From Bacteroidota bacterium (GTDB taxonomy: Bacteria > Bacteroidota > Bacteroidia > Chitinophagales > Chitinophagaceae): a stretch of 64,000 nt of DNA. The DNA lies in the NCBI GenBank assembly GCA_018267575.1, contig JAFDYF010000033.1, positions 37,201 through 101,200 of the forward strand, given 5' to 3'. The notes beneath the pieces are model-generated. The model ran no database searches. It was not told where the DNA came from and was given only the letters and a program-made list of their open reading frames with translations. Shown in pieces: positions 51,961-60,835 of the stretch (its first letter is position 1; each line of letters starts with the position of its first letter). The translations under genes were made by a program, and so were the position numbers.

Positions 51961-53392
51961 GGCAGAAAAAAGAACGGTTTATATTTCGCCGGTTACACGG
52001 ATTGAAGGACATGCAAAAATTTCCATACAGTTGGATGCGGATGGAAAAGTGGAGGATGCCAAATTTCATGTGAACGAGTTCAGAGGGTTTGAAAAATTTT
52101 GCGAAGGCCGGATGTATACGGAAATGCCTACCATCACGCCCCGTATTTGCGGCATCTGCCCCACCAGCCATACACTGGCCAGTGTAAAGGCCTGCGAAAT
52201 GATACAAGGTACGCAGCCTACCTATACCGCCAATCTGTTGAGGCGGCTTATGCATATTGGACAAAACCTTTCCTCCCATGCATTATCGTTTTTCCATTTG
52301 TCCTCCCCCGATTTTTTATTGGGATATGATAGTGACCCTGCAAAAAGAAATATTATTGGCGTTGCAGAAAAATATAGGGATGTGGCTGTGAGCGGTATCC
52401 GTCTTAGAAAATTCGGGCAGGAACTGAGCGAAAGGATTACCGGCAAAAAGATCCATATCATGGGCATTGTGCCGGGTGGTATGGCCTTTCCGCTTACGGA
52501 GGAAAATCGCAAAGCATTATTGGATTGGATGCCCGAAGCGATTGCCACCGTGCAGACAGGCCTAAGCATCATCAAAAGATTCCATGAAGAAAATGAGCAG
52601 ATGGTAAAGACATTTGCCCCTATCCAAACACTTTATCTTGGCACAATAGGGCCTAATGGTGAACATGAGCTCTATGATGGCAAATTGCGTTTCATAGATG
52701 CCGATGGCACTATTTTGCAAGACCAGATCAATCCTGCCAACTATCTAGATTATATTGCCGAGCGCTCTGTTAGCTGGTCCTATCTCAAATACCCTTACTA
52801 TAAGCCCTATGGTTTTGATAAAGGTTTTTATCGGGTGGGTCCATTGGCCCGATTGAATATATGTAGCAGAATGAAGACCCCATTGGCGCAGCAAGAATTC
52901 GAATTATTCAAAAAAATAAACGATGGCAAGCCAGTGCATGGCACTTTCTATTACCACTATACCCGTTTGATAGAAGCATTGAGTGATGTGGAGGATGCAG
53001 AAAGAATTCTGAACGATCCCCAAGTCACGTCAACGCATATCCAACACCATGGAAGATGGAATTATGAGGAAGGCATCGGTAGTTCCGAAGCGCCCCGTGG
53101 TACTTTATTCCATCATTATAAAACCAATGAAACGGGCAAATTGCTCAACGTAAATCTATTGATAGCGACCGGGCAAAACAATCCCAGCATGAACCGATCG
53201 GTGATGGAAGTGGCCAAACAATATGTGGATGGCAACCATATTGAAGAAGGCATGCTGAACCGGGTGGAATCCACCATCCGTTGTTATGACCCTTGTTTGT
53301 CATGCTCCACACATGCTATTGGAAAAATGCCTTTGAAAATCGAAATTTTTGATACCGAAGGAAAGCCGGTCCATACACTAATTAGAGACTAA
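51953..53392 (+). CDS. hoxH: NAD-linked [NiFe]-hydrogenase large subunit HoxH
   Basis: HoxH carries the NiFe active site that splits or forms H2. The 479-residue protein has both nickel motifs: N-terminal RICGICPTSH (Cys66, Cys69; preceded by RIEGHAKI) and C-terminal DPCLSCSTHA (Cys448, Cys451). A 25-residue tail follows His454 and must be cut off by a specific endopeptidase after nickel insertion, a job for the protein encoded next to it on the other strand. The subunit set HoxEFUYH and the missing signal peptides place the enzyme in the cytoplasmic NAD(P)-coupled group 3d. Confidence 0.96.
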   Translation: MDKAEKRTVYISPVTRIEGHAKISIQLDADGKVEDAKFHVNEFRGFEKFCEGRMYTEMPTITPRICGICPTSHTLASVKACEMIQGTQPTYTANLLRRLMHIGQNLSSHALSFFHLSSPDFLLGYDSDPAKRNIIGVAEKYRDVAVSGIRLRKFGQELSERITGKKIHIMGIVPGGMAFPLTEENRKALLDWMPEAIATVQTGLSIIKRFHEENEQMVKTFAPIQTLYLGTIGPNGEHELYDGKLRFIDADGTILQDQINPANYLDYIAERSVSWSYLKYPYYKPYGFDKGFYRVGPLARLNICSRMKTPLAQQEFELFKKINDGKPVHGTFYYHYTRLIEALSDVEDAERILNDPQVTSTHIQHHGRWNYEEGIGSSEAPRGTLFHHYKTNETGKLLNVNLLIATGQNNPSMNRSVMEVAKQYVDGNHIEEGMLNRVESTIRCYDPCLSCSTHAIGKMPLKIEIFDTEGKPVHTLIRD

Positions 53393-53840
53393 CCCCCTGT
53401 TCATACAAAAATGTTGTTATTTGCCTTATAGCTTTAGCAGCATTTTTTTTTGCATAGTCTGAAATGGATTCTCCCAATTCAAAATTCTCTCCCCGGATGG
53501 CACAAAGAAAAAATTGTTTTTTGCTAGGATAAAGTTGTTGGAACAATCTATAAAAGAAAGAGGCATCCACATGGTGGGAAGAAGATGCGCTGGAGGCTTT
53601 ATGCTCATCTAAAGGATAAAACGAAATACCCTCCCCTTCCATACAGGCATCTACAATAATAATGTATTCAAATTTTTTGAAGGTTTCTACCAATTCAACA
53701 TGAAGTTGATGGAAAACGAATGTGGTTAGTCCATCAATCTTAAGCTGCTCCATCTCCCGACAAACCAGCGCACCCACACCATCATCGGAGCGAAGTGTAT
53801 TACCAATACCGCATAGAACTATTTTGCTTTCCTTTGGCAT
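53382..53840 (-). CDS. hoxW: Hydrogenase maturation endopeptidase HoxW-like
   Basis: A 152-residue protease of the HycI/HybD family that cuts the C-terminal tail of the large subunit after nickel is in place. The N-terminal motif LCGIGNTLRSDDGVGALV is typical, with Asp19/Asp20 where HybD has its nickel-binding Glu; Asp64 (IVDACMEG) and His89/His90 (SSHHVDA) are the other expected ligands. The gene is convergent with hoxH and overlaps its end by 11 nt. Its position beside hoxH suggests it serves this enzyme. No other maturation gene (hypA-F) is in the window. Confidence 0.92.
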   Translation of the reverse strand: MPKESKIVLCGIGNTLRSDDGVGALVCREMEQLKIDGLTTFVFHQLHVELVETFKKFEYIIIVDACMEGEGISFYPLDEHKASSASSSHHVDASFFYRLFQQLYPSKKQFFLCAIRGENFELGESISDYAKKNAAKAIRQITTFLYEQGVSL

Positions 53841-53990
53841 TATTATAAAGAAATGTATGCTGTGTAAACATACAAAATCATCAACAATAGTTGCTGAGCT
53901 CTTTTATGAGCATCCTACTGCCAAGGTTTTAGTAATCGCTTTAATGACTATTTATATAGTAAAGGTTAAAAATTAATTTTAGTTAGTTAG

Positions 53991-56348
53991 TTAATTAAAC
54001 AACCCTTTTATAAAACTCGTGTTGGAACCAGAGGTTTGCAGGCTATTGACAATGGTGGGAGCAACACCCGAAATCTTATCCGCCCAGCCAGGGTTTGTTT
54101 GATTTTTTTTATCAATACTCTGTTGGCCTGCTTCGATTGCCTGCATTATTTTATTTCCAGAGGCTATTTCCGCTGCGTTGGCAGGGTCATTTTGTTGGTT
54201 TAGCTGATCTAATTTTTTTTGTAAATTTTGCTTATCCATTTTTAGTTCATCAGCCGCCTCCATTGCATCAATAAGCTTCAACGTTTCTTCATATGGGTCT
54301 CGCTTTTTCAAATCATCACAATTGGTTGCCAATTGATCTTGCAGCCATTTTTTTAAATTGTGCTTTTCAATAATTTTTGCCAAAGGTTCAAGCATATCTC
54401 CTTCTTTAGTAAAAATCGCCAAGGGTGCCAGGTCGTCCTCTTCCTTCAAAATTTTAGCGAGTGGTGTAAGTTCATCTTCATCGTTTATTTTAGCAAGTGG
54501 TGCCAAATCATCCTTTTCAATACTTTGTTTAAAATTTCCATAAGCATCCTGACCATTATATCCGGAACTATTTACCTCTCCCTGGCTGGTATTAAAATAT
54601 GGCGTTCCGCCTTTGCCGGGTTCGGCTATACTGCCATCACCTGATTCAAAAGCTATAGATACATTGGGTGCTTTGCTGCTGGCAGATTTACTGATATTGT
54701 TATTTGCTCCCGGCATGCTGTTGATATTGACCGGGCATAATAATTTAGGCAATTCGTAAGGTTTTACAGCAGTAATGGCGTTTCTATTGTAAGTCAGATT
54801 ACAAGCACTCTCCTGATCTTTTAAAAAACCAATAGCTTCCGCCACTCTGTTCATAAACAATTTTGAATAATATAAAACCTCCAGCAACTGTTGTTTAGGC
54901 TGAGGATTCATCACCAACATTCGATAGGTAATAAAAGCATTTATCCAGACACGCTGTTTTTCTAACTTTTTTTCAAAAAACTTTTTAATATCAGGGTTTA
55001 CTTTCTGCAAATATTCACCAGTGTAGATATTATCTTGTACCTCGCATTTAGCAGCTTGTCCTGTCTGCTTATCATAGCAATCGTCTTCAGCCTTTTTGTA
55101 TGCTTTTTTTACGTTCTCTTCCAGCACCGCATCTTCATCATAATTTGTAAGTGCATACTTACCCTTGTAATTGGCAATAGGTATTATTATATTTTGGGCA
55201 TAGCGGTTAAATATAGAGGGGAATTCAGTCTCCTTTGAATTTCTAATAGAATCTTCAATTGCCTGAATTTTTAACATGATGCCTTTGAACATTTCTGTAT
55301 AGCCATTTAGTATGCCAATATCTGCCTGGTAACCATCCACACTGTTGGATAAGGAGGGAAGGTTTACCCATTCTTTTTTGAAATATTCATAAATGGTTAT
55401 TTTGTTCTTTATTTGATCAAAGGTCATATCATCATAGGGATTACCCCTGCGGGCATTTTGTAAAATCATTTCACCCATTGCACTGGGAGATTCAACAAAC
55501 GCCTCCTCATATTTTTTTCCGGCTTCCTCTGTATTACCCTTCTTCTCCTGAATAACACCCGTGCCGGTTTCGGTTTCAGCATTTTCGGGATTGAGTGCAG
55601 CCGCGGCCGTTAATATGCGCTGCGCACTGTCAATTTCACCTAAATTCAACCAGGCATAACCCAGGTTATTTTTCACCGTACTGTTATTGGGTAGCTGTTG
55701 CTGAATCGTATTCAAATAAGGAATGGCATTTTCAGGATATCCATTGTTGGTTAATAAAGCTGCCATATTATTTTGATAGTTCAAATTCGAAGGTTGGGCT
55801 ATTACCGCCTGCATGGCAAGTCCCAATGCTGCCAGCTGGTGCCCCTGCATCATGGCCTTCACCGATGCTTTGTTCAAATTTTCCGGATTGGTTTGCTGCG
55901 CTGTAATGGAACTGATGATATTTTTTTCTTCTGCCGGTAATTTGGCTATCATTTTATTGTATAGCAGTTGGGTATTGCTCAACATTTCTGCATTGGAATA
56001 TATTTTTTTGGAAACACTGTTGATGCGTTTCAAATCCTTGTCCGGCACCAATGACGCATTGTTGGTAAAATAGCCAAAGTCAGCAGCCGATTTGGTGGTT
56101 TTAGTGCCGGAATTGACCATCATGTTGTTGATCCTATTTTGCCCCTGCGTTTTAAAATCCGGCATCTTGCCCTGCTGTTTCATGAGCTTCATTTGGGCAG
56201 CTGCTTTTTTGGGGTCAGAAGCATCGATGCCCATTTGCTTCAATAGCTGCTTTTGCTGGGGCGTCAGTTGTGCCTGCGGGTTTGTGGTCTGTTGGGCCTG
56301 TGACTTTAATGCGCCCATTGCCAGTAAAATGAAAAAATATTTCTTCAT
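53991..56348 (-). CDS. Exported TPR protein with PLAKI repeats
   Basis: A 785-residue protein with a signal peptide (KKYFFILLAMGALKSQAQ). A Gln/Met-rich helical region follows (~25-100), then TPR-like units (~185-290, e.g. LGYAWLNLGEIDSAQRILTAAAALNPENAETETGTG), a helical middle to ~530 and a disordered stretch. Residues ~625-690 hold four copies of a short motif (DDLAPLAKI, DELTPLAKI, DDLAPLAIF, DMLEPLAKI), each in a ~15-residue acidic unit. I recognise no family over the whole length. It is the last gene of a four-gene minus-strand cluster of exported proteins that starts at 59953; a 39-nt gap separates it from the OmpA-like gene. Confidence 0.78.
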   Translation of the reverse strand: MKKYFFILLAMGALKSQAQQTTNPQAQLTPQQKQLLKQMGIDASDPKKAAAQMKLMKQQGKMPDFKTQGQNRINNMMVNSGTKTTKSAADFGYFTNNASLVPDKDLKRINSVSKKIYSNAEMLSNTQLLYNKMIAKLPAEEKNIISSITAQQTNPENLNKASVKAMMQGHQLAALGLAMQAVIAQPSNLNYQNNMAALLTNNGYPENAIPYLNTIQQQLPNNSTVKNNLGYAWLNLGEIDSAQRILTAAAALNPENAETETGTGVIQEKKGNTEEAGKKYEEAFVESPSAMGEMILQNARRGNPYDDMTFDQIKNKITIYEYFKKEWVNLPSLSNSVDGYQADIGILNGYTEMFKGIMLKIQAIEDSIRNSKETEFPSIFNRYAQNIIIPIANYKGKYALTNYDEDAVLEENVKKAYKKAEDDCYDKQTGQAAKCEVQDNIYTGEYLQKVNPDIKKFFEKKLEKQRVWINAFITYRMLVMNPQPKQQLLEVLYYSKLFMNRVAEAIGFLKDQESACNLTYNRNAITAVKPYELPKLLCPVNINSMPGANNNISKSASSKAPNVSIAFESGDGSIAEPGKGGTPYFNTSQGEVNSSGYNGQDAYGNFKQSIEKDDLAPLAKINDEDELTPLAKILKEEDDLAPLAIFTKEGDMLEPLAKIIEKHNLKKWLQDQLATNCDDLKKRDPYEETLKLIDAMEAADELKMDKQNLQKKLDQLNQQNDPANAAEIASGNKIMQAIEAGQQSIDKKNQTNPGWADKISGVAPTIVNSLQTSGSNTSFIKGLFN

Positions 56349-56387
56349 GCCAATCAGTTGAATTGTTGGAATACGGTTTTCTAAGGG

Positions 56388-57656
56388 TTATAATTTTACA
56401 AATTCCACCCTTCTGTTATTGGCCTTGCCTTCTGGAGTGCCATTGTCAGAAAGGGGTTTGGTATCGCCAAAACCTTTTGTTGTTAACCTCGATTCATCAA
56501 TACCTAAGGCAACCATTTGCTTTTTGACCGCATCGGCTCTTTTTTGTGAAAGGGTAAGATTGTTTGCCGCAACGCCACTATTATCCGTATGCCCCTGTAT
56601 CTCAAATTTCAGGTCGGGGTTATTTTTCAAAATGCCCACAATAGTATTGATGGTGCCCATGCTTTCTGGTCTGATATCAGCTTTGTTGATATCGAAATTG
56701 ATGCCGTGGGTAACAATTTTTGTATCGGTGAATTTTGTTTCCTGCGTTTTAATGCCGGCGCCTTGGGCCAGCTTAAAATTGGTGATCATCACCGGCTTTT
56801 CGGGTTGACCATCGCCCCTGATGGAAATCACATTCGCCTTCAAATCTATTTCGGGGATAGAAGCCACCCGGTATTCATCTACATAAATTTTGAGTCGCTT
56901 ATTTTTATAGGCAATGGCGATATGATGCCATTTGTTGAGATAATTATCAGATGCCAGAGCGGGTGGGTATTGAAGCACCGTCTCATTCTTATTGTCTTTT
57001 GGGGTTACCCTGATATTGCCATGCCGGTCGTTCATCACAATAGAAACCAATTCTGTGTAATCTCCGTGCACATCCCCTTCGCTATTATAAAAACCAAGTG
57101 CCGGACCGTAATCGTCTTTTGAGTAAGTGTCAAATTCCACCGTAAAGCTATCCGTTAAATAGGCTTTTGTTTTGATAGCGGGAGTGGCCTTGGTACTACG
57201 ATCGGTTAGTAAGAACACTTTGCGATTGTCAAAAGTATTCATCGTTCCCTGTCCCTGCGCCAGATGCCAGTGAGCTGGGAATTCGCCTTCTTCATCGGTA
57301 TCGAAATGGTCTTCAAAAATTATTTTATCGCCCGGTACAAAATCGTAGTTTTTGTAGGCGCCTATTTTAGGCCCCGAAGCGGGAGTAGGACTGGAAGCGG
57401 TATTCGTGGAAGTGTTGGTATTTGATGGGGTGCTGCTATTACTCCCATTTTTACCTATTGCTGAATTCACGGTATTGTCCACTTTCTTATCGGCCGAATT
57501 CACAGTGTTGTCGATGGTCTTATTGGTTTTATTATCAATGGTCTGGTTTACCTTATCTTTTATTTTTTTAAGTAGTTGGGCTTGTGTAATGGTAGGCATG
57601 TATAGAGCAAGCAACAATACTGCTGAAAGTTTGCAAATGTTTTTTCCGATTTTCAT
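56388..57656 (-). CDS. OmpA-family protein with lectin-like domain
   Basis: A 422-residue exported protein: signal peptide (KLSAVLLLALYMPTITQAQ), a helical segment with 11-residue repeats (KKIKDKVNQTIDNKTNKTID, NTVNSADKKVDNTVNSAI), a Ser/Thr/Asn linker, a beta-sandwich of the LamG/concanavalin type (~110-305, IIFEDHFDTDEEGEFPAHW ... WHHIAIAYKNKRLKIYVDEYRV), and a C-terminal OmpA domain that binds peptidoglycan (IQGHTDNSGVAANNLTLSQKRADAV, GFGDTKPL). It therefore holds a possible carbohydrate-binding module on the cell wall. Third gene of the four-gene cluster. Confidence 0.87.
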   Translation of the reverse strand: MKIGKNICKLSAVLLLALYMPTITQAQLLKKIKDKVNQTIDNKTNKTIDNTVNSADKKVDNTVNSAIGKNGSNSSTPSNTNTSTNTASSPTPASGPKIGAYKNYDFVPGDKIIFEDHFDTDEEGEFPAHWHLAQGQGTMNTFDNRKVFLLTDRSTKATPAIKTKAYLTDSFTVEFDTYSKDDYGPALGFYNSEGDVHGDYTELVSIVMNDRHGNIRVTPKDNKNETVLQYPPALASDNYLNKWHHIAIAYKNKRLKIYVDEYRVASIPEIDLKANVISIRGDGQPEKPVMITNFKLAQGAGIKTQETKFTDTKIVTHGINFDINKADIRPESMGTINTIVGILKNNPDLKFEIQGHTDNSGVAANNLTLSQKRADAVKKQMVALGIDESRLTTKGFGDTKPLSDNGTPEGKANNRRVEFVKL

Positions 57657-57703
57657 ATCTAGTTTTTAAAAAATGGTGGTTAAATTATTGTTGATGTGAA
57701 TTT

Positions 57704-58831
57704 TTATTGAACGATTAACGGTTTTAGCTTTTCAGCAAGCAAATCAAAAATGCTCATCTGCTCCAGCGCCCGATGAAATTTGGGACAGTTGTAACGCTTA
57801 TTGCCCAGCGCATCGACATCCTGGTAATAGTCAAATCTCAGCGTGATCAACTGCGGTGCGGCCTTATCGTTAAGGTTGTAATTGTAGTAAGCAAAATTGG
57901 GCTTAACAATATAAGCCCGCATATACCCATCGGCCTGCCGGTTTTCGAAGTAGTCGCCCTGTTCTTCTCCTTCGTAGGCTGGCTGTGCGAGTGCTTCAGC
58001 GGAGTTGGTTTTTAAAATGGTATTGATCTTGTCGATTAAATTTTGATAGACTCCCTTCATTTGATCAAGATCTTTTAAGGACCCATTTAAATAGGGGTTG
58101 CCAGCCAACTCTTTTCTAGTTTTTTCTTTTCCGGCTTCAATATTTTCAATCTCTATATTGTATTTATGTTTCCACTTTTCGTAATATTCTTTCTTGCTCA
58201 TGACAGCGTAGGGTAAGCGGCCATTTTTGATAATGGTGCGTGACTGCCGCACATTAGCGCTGTGGGTGCCGCTGCCGTCTACATCATCTGTAATAAAATC
58301 AAAATAACCTGCTTTTGCCGAGGGCAGGCTGCGGACCGACGTATATACATCGGTCATGGGATCTTCGTCCTGGTTGGTGGTTTTAGGGCCAGTGGTATAA
58401 AAACTATGATCAAAGGTGAAAGGCAGTTCGTTAAAATAAATATGGAAATAACTGGCATCACCAAAATCCTTGTCGCCACTTACTTTACCCCCATAGCAAC
58501 GGAACAGCATATAACTGATATAAGTATAATAGCTATTGCATATTTTAATGATTGGGGTCGGGCGGTGGTCATCGCCTTCCCAAAAACTACCATACCCAAT
58601 ATTGCCGGCAATGGGCATGCCCGGAATATTTTTTCTCAGGATCTCTATTACCCCCTCCATAGTAAGCCGCTCTTTTTGAATGGTCGCTTTTGGAATGAAA
58701 TAGGGAATAGATCCTGGTATTAAGGTCATCCATTTGCCATGTAGCGTATCCAGTAAAGCATCGTTGCATTGCTGTGCGTAGTTGCTGCAACTAAAGGTTA
58801 TTAAACAGATTGTAAAAAATAGTTGTTTCAT
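57704..58831 (-). CDS. Exported protein, tandem paralogue B
   Basis: A 375-residue protein with a signal peptide (KQLFFTICLITFSCSNYAQQ). It is a clear paralogue of the gene directly upstream: shared blocks are N[EQ]LPFTF-[DE][HN]SFY, KKE[FY]YEKW[KR]-KY, IENIEA, KELAGNP, LAQPA[FY]EGE and RAYIVKPN[FL]AYYN, and both end in FDLL[AT]EKLKPLI[VL]Q. I recognise no known domain. The two genes abut without a spacer (58831/58832), so they are cotranscribed. Role unknown; linkage to an OmpA-type and a TPR protein suggests an envelope structure. Confidence 0.8.
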   Translation of the reverse strand: MKQLFFTICLITFSCSNYAQQCNDALLDTLHGKWMTLIPGSIPYFIPKATIQKERLTMEGVIEILRKNIPGMPIAGNIGYGSFWEGDDHRPTPIIKICNSYYTYISYMLFRCYGGKVSGDKDFGDASYFHIYFNELPFTFDHSFYTTGPKTTNQDEDPMTDVYTSVRSLPSAKAGYFDFITDDVDGSGTHSANVRQSRTIIKNGRLPYAVMSKKEYYEKWKHKYNIEIENIEAGKEKTRKELAGNPYLNGSLKDLDQMKGVYQNLIDKINTILKTNSAEALAQPAYEGEEQGDYFENRQADGYMRAYIVKPNFAYYNYNLNDKAAPQLITLRFDYYQDVDALGNKRYNCPKFHRALEQMSIFDLLAEKLKPLIVQ

Positions 58832-59953
58832 TTACTGTAAAATCAGGGGTTTTAATTTTTCGGTGAGCAAATCGAATACATTCATTTTTTCCAGTGCCCT
58901 GTAAAAAGCTTCATCTGCATAACTTATTTTACCCTGATCATCCTTGCCCATTTTATATTGCTGACAAATGCTGATTACTTGTGGAATGTTTTTTGAAATG
59001 TTGTTGTTGTAGTAGGCCAGATTGGGTTTAACGATATAGGCCCTGTACACCGACGCCTCCAGGCTTTCAAAATACAGCCCTTCCTGCTCGCCTTCAAATG
59101 CGGGCTGAGCCAGTTCTTTGGCGGATTTGGTTTTCAATAATCCATCTATCTTGTCGATATACGCCTGATAGGGTTCTTTTAATTGATTGTTTAATTTTAA
59201 TAGATCCTTTAGCTGAGGATTGCCAGCCAGTTCTTTATTTTTAGCCTCTATATTTTCAATCAAGACCCGGTATTTGTTTCTCCATTTTTCATAAAATTCT
59301 TTTTTGGTCATTAGGCTGTAAGGAAGTTTTCCCGGCTTACAGATAGTACGGTACTTGACGATTCTTCCAGCCGTGTTACCCGTTCCGTCTCCCTGATCTA
59401 CGATATAATCGAAGTACCCATCTTTAACATCGGGCAGCCAATGAAGGATCTCGTATTTATCTGTTTCAGGGTCCGCGTCTGTTTCCTTTGCGTTGGGCCC
59501 CGGCATGTAAAAACTATTTTCAAAAGTGAAGGGTAGCTGGTTGAATTTAACGCTCAATGTATTGTCTCCGTCTTCAATTGCAATCTTGCCGGCTGCGCAG
59601 AAATAATGGTTGTAATTAAGTGTCAGATAAAAATCTTTGCATAATTTCCTGAGTGGAATTGGCCTGCGATCATTTGAACCGGAACTGCCATAAAGAATAC
59701 GCCCACCTACTGGCGGCCAAGGGAAGTTTTTTTTTATCGTTTCCAAAATCCCATCCGCAATGGGTTTCTCTTTCAGCACATCGTCCTTAGTATCTGCTGA
59801 AGAACCCCAGCCGTTGTCCAATATCCATTTGCCCGGCATATTTTTTACATTGGAATCGGTGCAATTCTGTGTCCGACTGTTTGCTATGACCATGACGCAT
59901 AGGAGAAAGACTAAAAATATTTTGCCCATAAAACATTTCGTTAGACCTTCCAT
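58832..59953 (-). CDS. Exported protein, tandem paralogue A
   Basis: A 373-residue protein, first of the four-gene cluster, with a signal peptide (MGKIFLVFLLCVMVIANSRTQ). The ATG at 59953 adds eight residues; the ATG at 59929 begins the signal peptide and may be the true start. Over ~300 residues it aligns with paralogue B without large gaps, although the N-terminal ~100 residues are more diverged. Four Cys in the first ~120 residues (NCTDSN, KLCKDFY, HYFCAAG and one in the signal peptide region) may form disulfides. No known family. Confidence 0.8.
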   Translation of the reverse strand: MEGLTKCFMGKIFLVFLLCVMVIANSRTQNCTDSNVKNMPGKWILDNGWGSSADTKDDVLKEKPIADGILETIKKNFPWPPVGGRILYGSSGSNDRRPIPLRKLCKDFYLTLNYNHYFCAAGKIAIEDGDNTLSVKFNQLPFTFENSFYMPGPNAKETDADPETDKYEILHWLPDVKDGYFDYIVDQGDGTGNTAGRIVKYRTICKPGKLPYSLMTKKEFYEKWRNKYRVLIENIEAKNKELAGNPQLKDLLKLNNQLKEPYQAYIDKIDGLLKTKSAKELAQPAFEGEQEGLYFESLEASVYRAYIVKPNLAYYNNNISKNIPQVISICQQYKMGKDDQGKISYADEAFYRALEKMNVFDLLTEKLKPLILQ

Positions 59954-60150
59954 TTTAATGTGGGTATTTCTGAATTTTTGAAACTGGGATACTGGTTTGC
60001 AAAGCGGGACACGTTATATAGAGGGACCTTCCGTGAGAAGGCATTCCATACCGATCCTGTCATTATTCCTGTAAATGTAGCAGGATGGCTTGTGGGAGAA
60101 AATAGGTAAAGCGGCTATGGGGTATAGGCATTTTGTGGGATGCCTGCCAT

Positions 60151-60789
60151 CTAAAATTTTTTGCCGTACACTTTGTTGATGGCTTCTGTTTTGTTTTGCA
60201 CGTGGAGTTTTTCGTAAATGTTACCAATATGTTGGCGTACGGTGTGGAAGCTGATGCCAAGCTGATCGGCGATTTCCTTATACAGCATTCCTCTGGCCAG
60301 GTTCTCCAATACCTGCTTTTCCCTGCTGGAAAGAGCGGCCGCTTCATTGTTCAGCACTTCTTGCTTTTCCTGAAAATGGCTAACCAATTTACGGGCAATT
60401 TGTGAGCTCATGGGCGAGCCGCCATTGTACAGCTCTTTGATGGCTTCGATTATTTGGGAAGGGGAAGTTTTTTTCAGCAAATAACCACTGGCACCCGCTT
60501 TGAGGGCTTCAAACACTTGGTCATTATTCTCGTACACCGTAAACATCATGAAGAGCATGCTGGAAGTGATCGCTTTTATGCGCTTGATACATTCAATACC
60601 CGTGATGCCTGGGAGATTGATATCCATGATGACAATATCGGGCTTGACGATGGGCAATTCCAAGGCGGCCGCTTCGGCAGTGCGGTAAGCAGCAACCAAC
60701 TCAATGTCTGCATCCTGTTTCACAAAAGTGCTTAGCCCTTCCAACACTTCTTCCAAATCTTCCACGATCGCGACTTTTATTTTAGGCAT
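60151..60789 (-). CDS. NarL/LuxR-type response regulator
   Basis: A 212-residue regulator: receiver domain (KIKVAIVEDLEEVLEGL; phosphate-accepting Asp56 in PDIVIMDINLPG; Lys in YLLKKTSPSQ) and a C-terminal LuxR-type helix-turn-helix (LSSREKQVLENLARGMLYKEIADQLGIS, HTVRQHIGNIYEKL). The sensor kinase gene lies directly upstream with a 46-nt gap, and both are of the matching NarX/NarL classes, so they should form a pair. The regulated genes are likely the exported-protein cluster that follows on the same strand; this is inference. Confidence 0.93.
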   Translation of the reverse strand: MPKIKVAIVEDLEEVLEGLSTFVKQDADIELVAAYRTAEAAALELPIVKPDIVIMDINLPGITGIECIKRIKAITSSMLFMMFTVYENNDQVFEALKAGASGYLLKKTSPSQIIEAIKELYNGGSPMSSQIARKLVSHFQEKQEVLNNEAAALSSREKQVLENLARGMLYKEIADQLGISFHTVRQHIGNIYEKLHVQNKTEAINKVYGKKF

Positions 60790-60835
60790 GCTGCAAATTA
60801 AGATTGTTATTGAATGTAGCTATAGGCATTTTGTG

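Noticed and set aside
51953..53392. Reading hoxEFUYH as part of respiratory complex I
   Set aside because: HoxH keeps both CxxC nickel motifs and the cleavable tail, HoxU lacks the NuoG C-terminal domain, and no membrane subunits are present.
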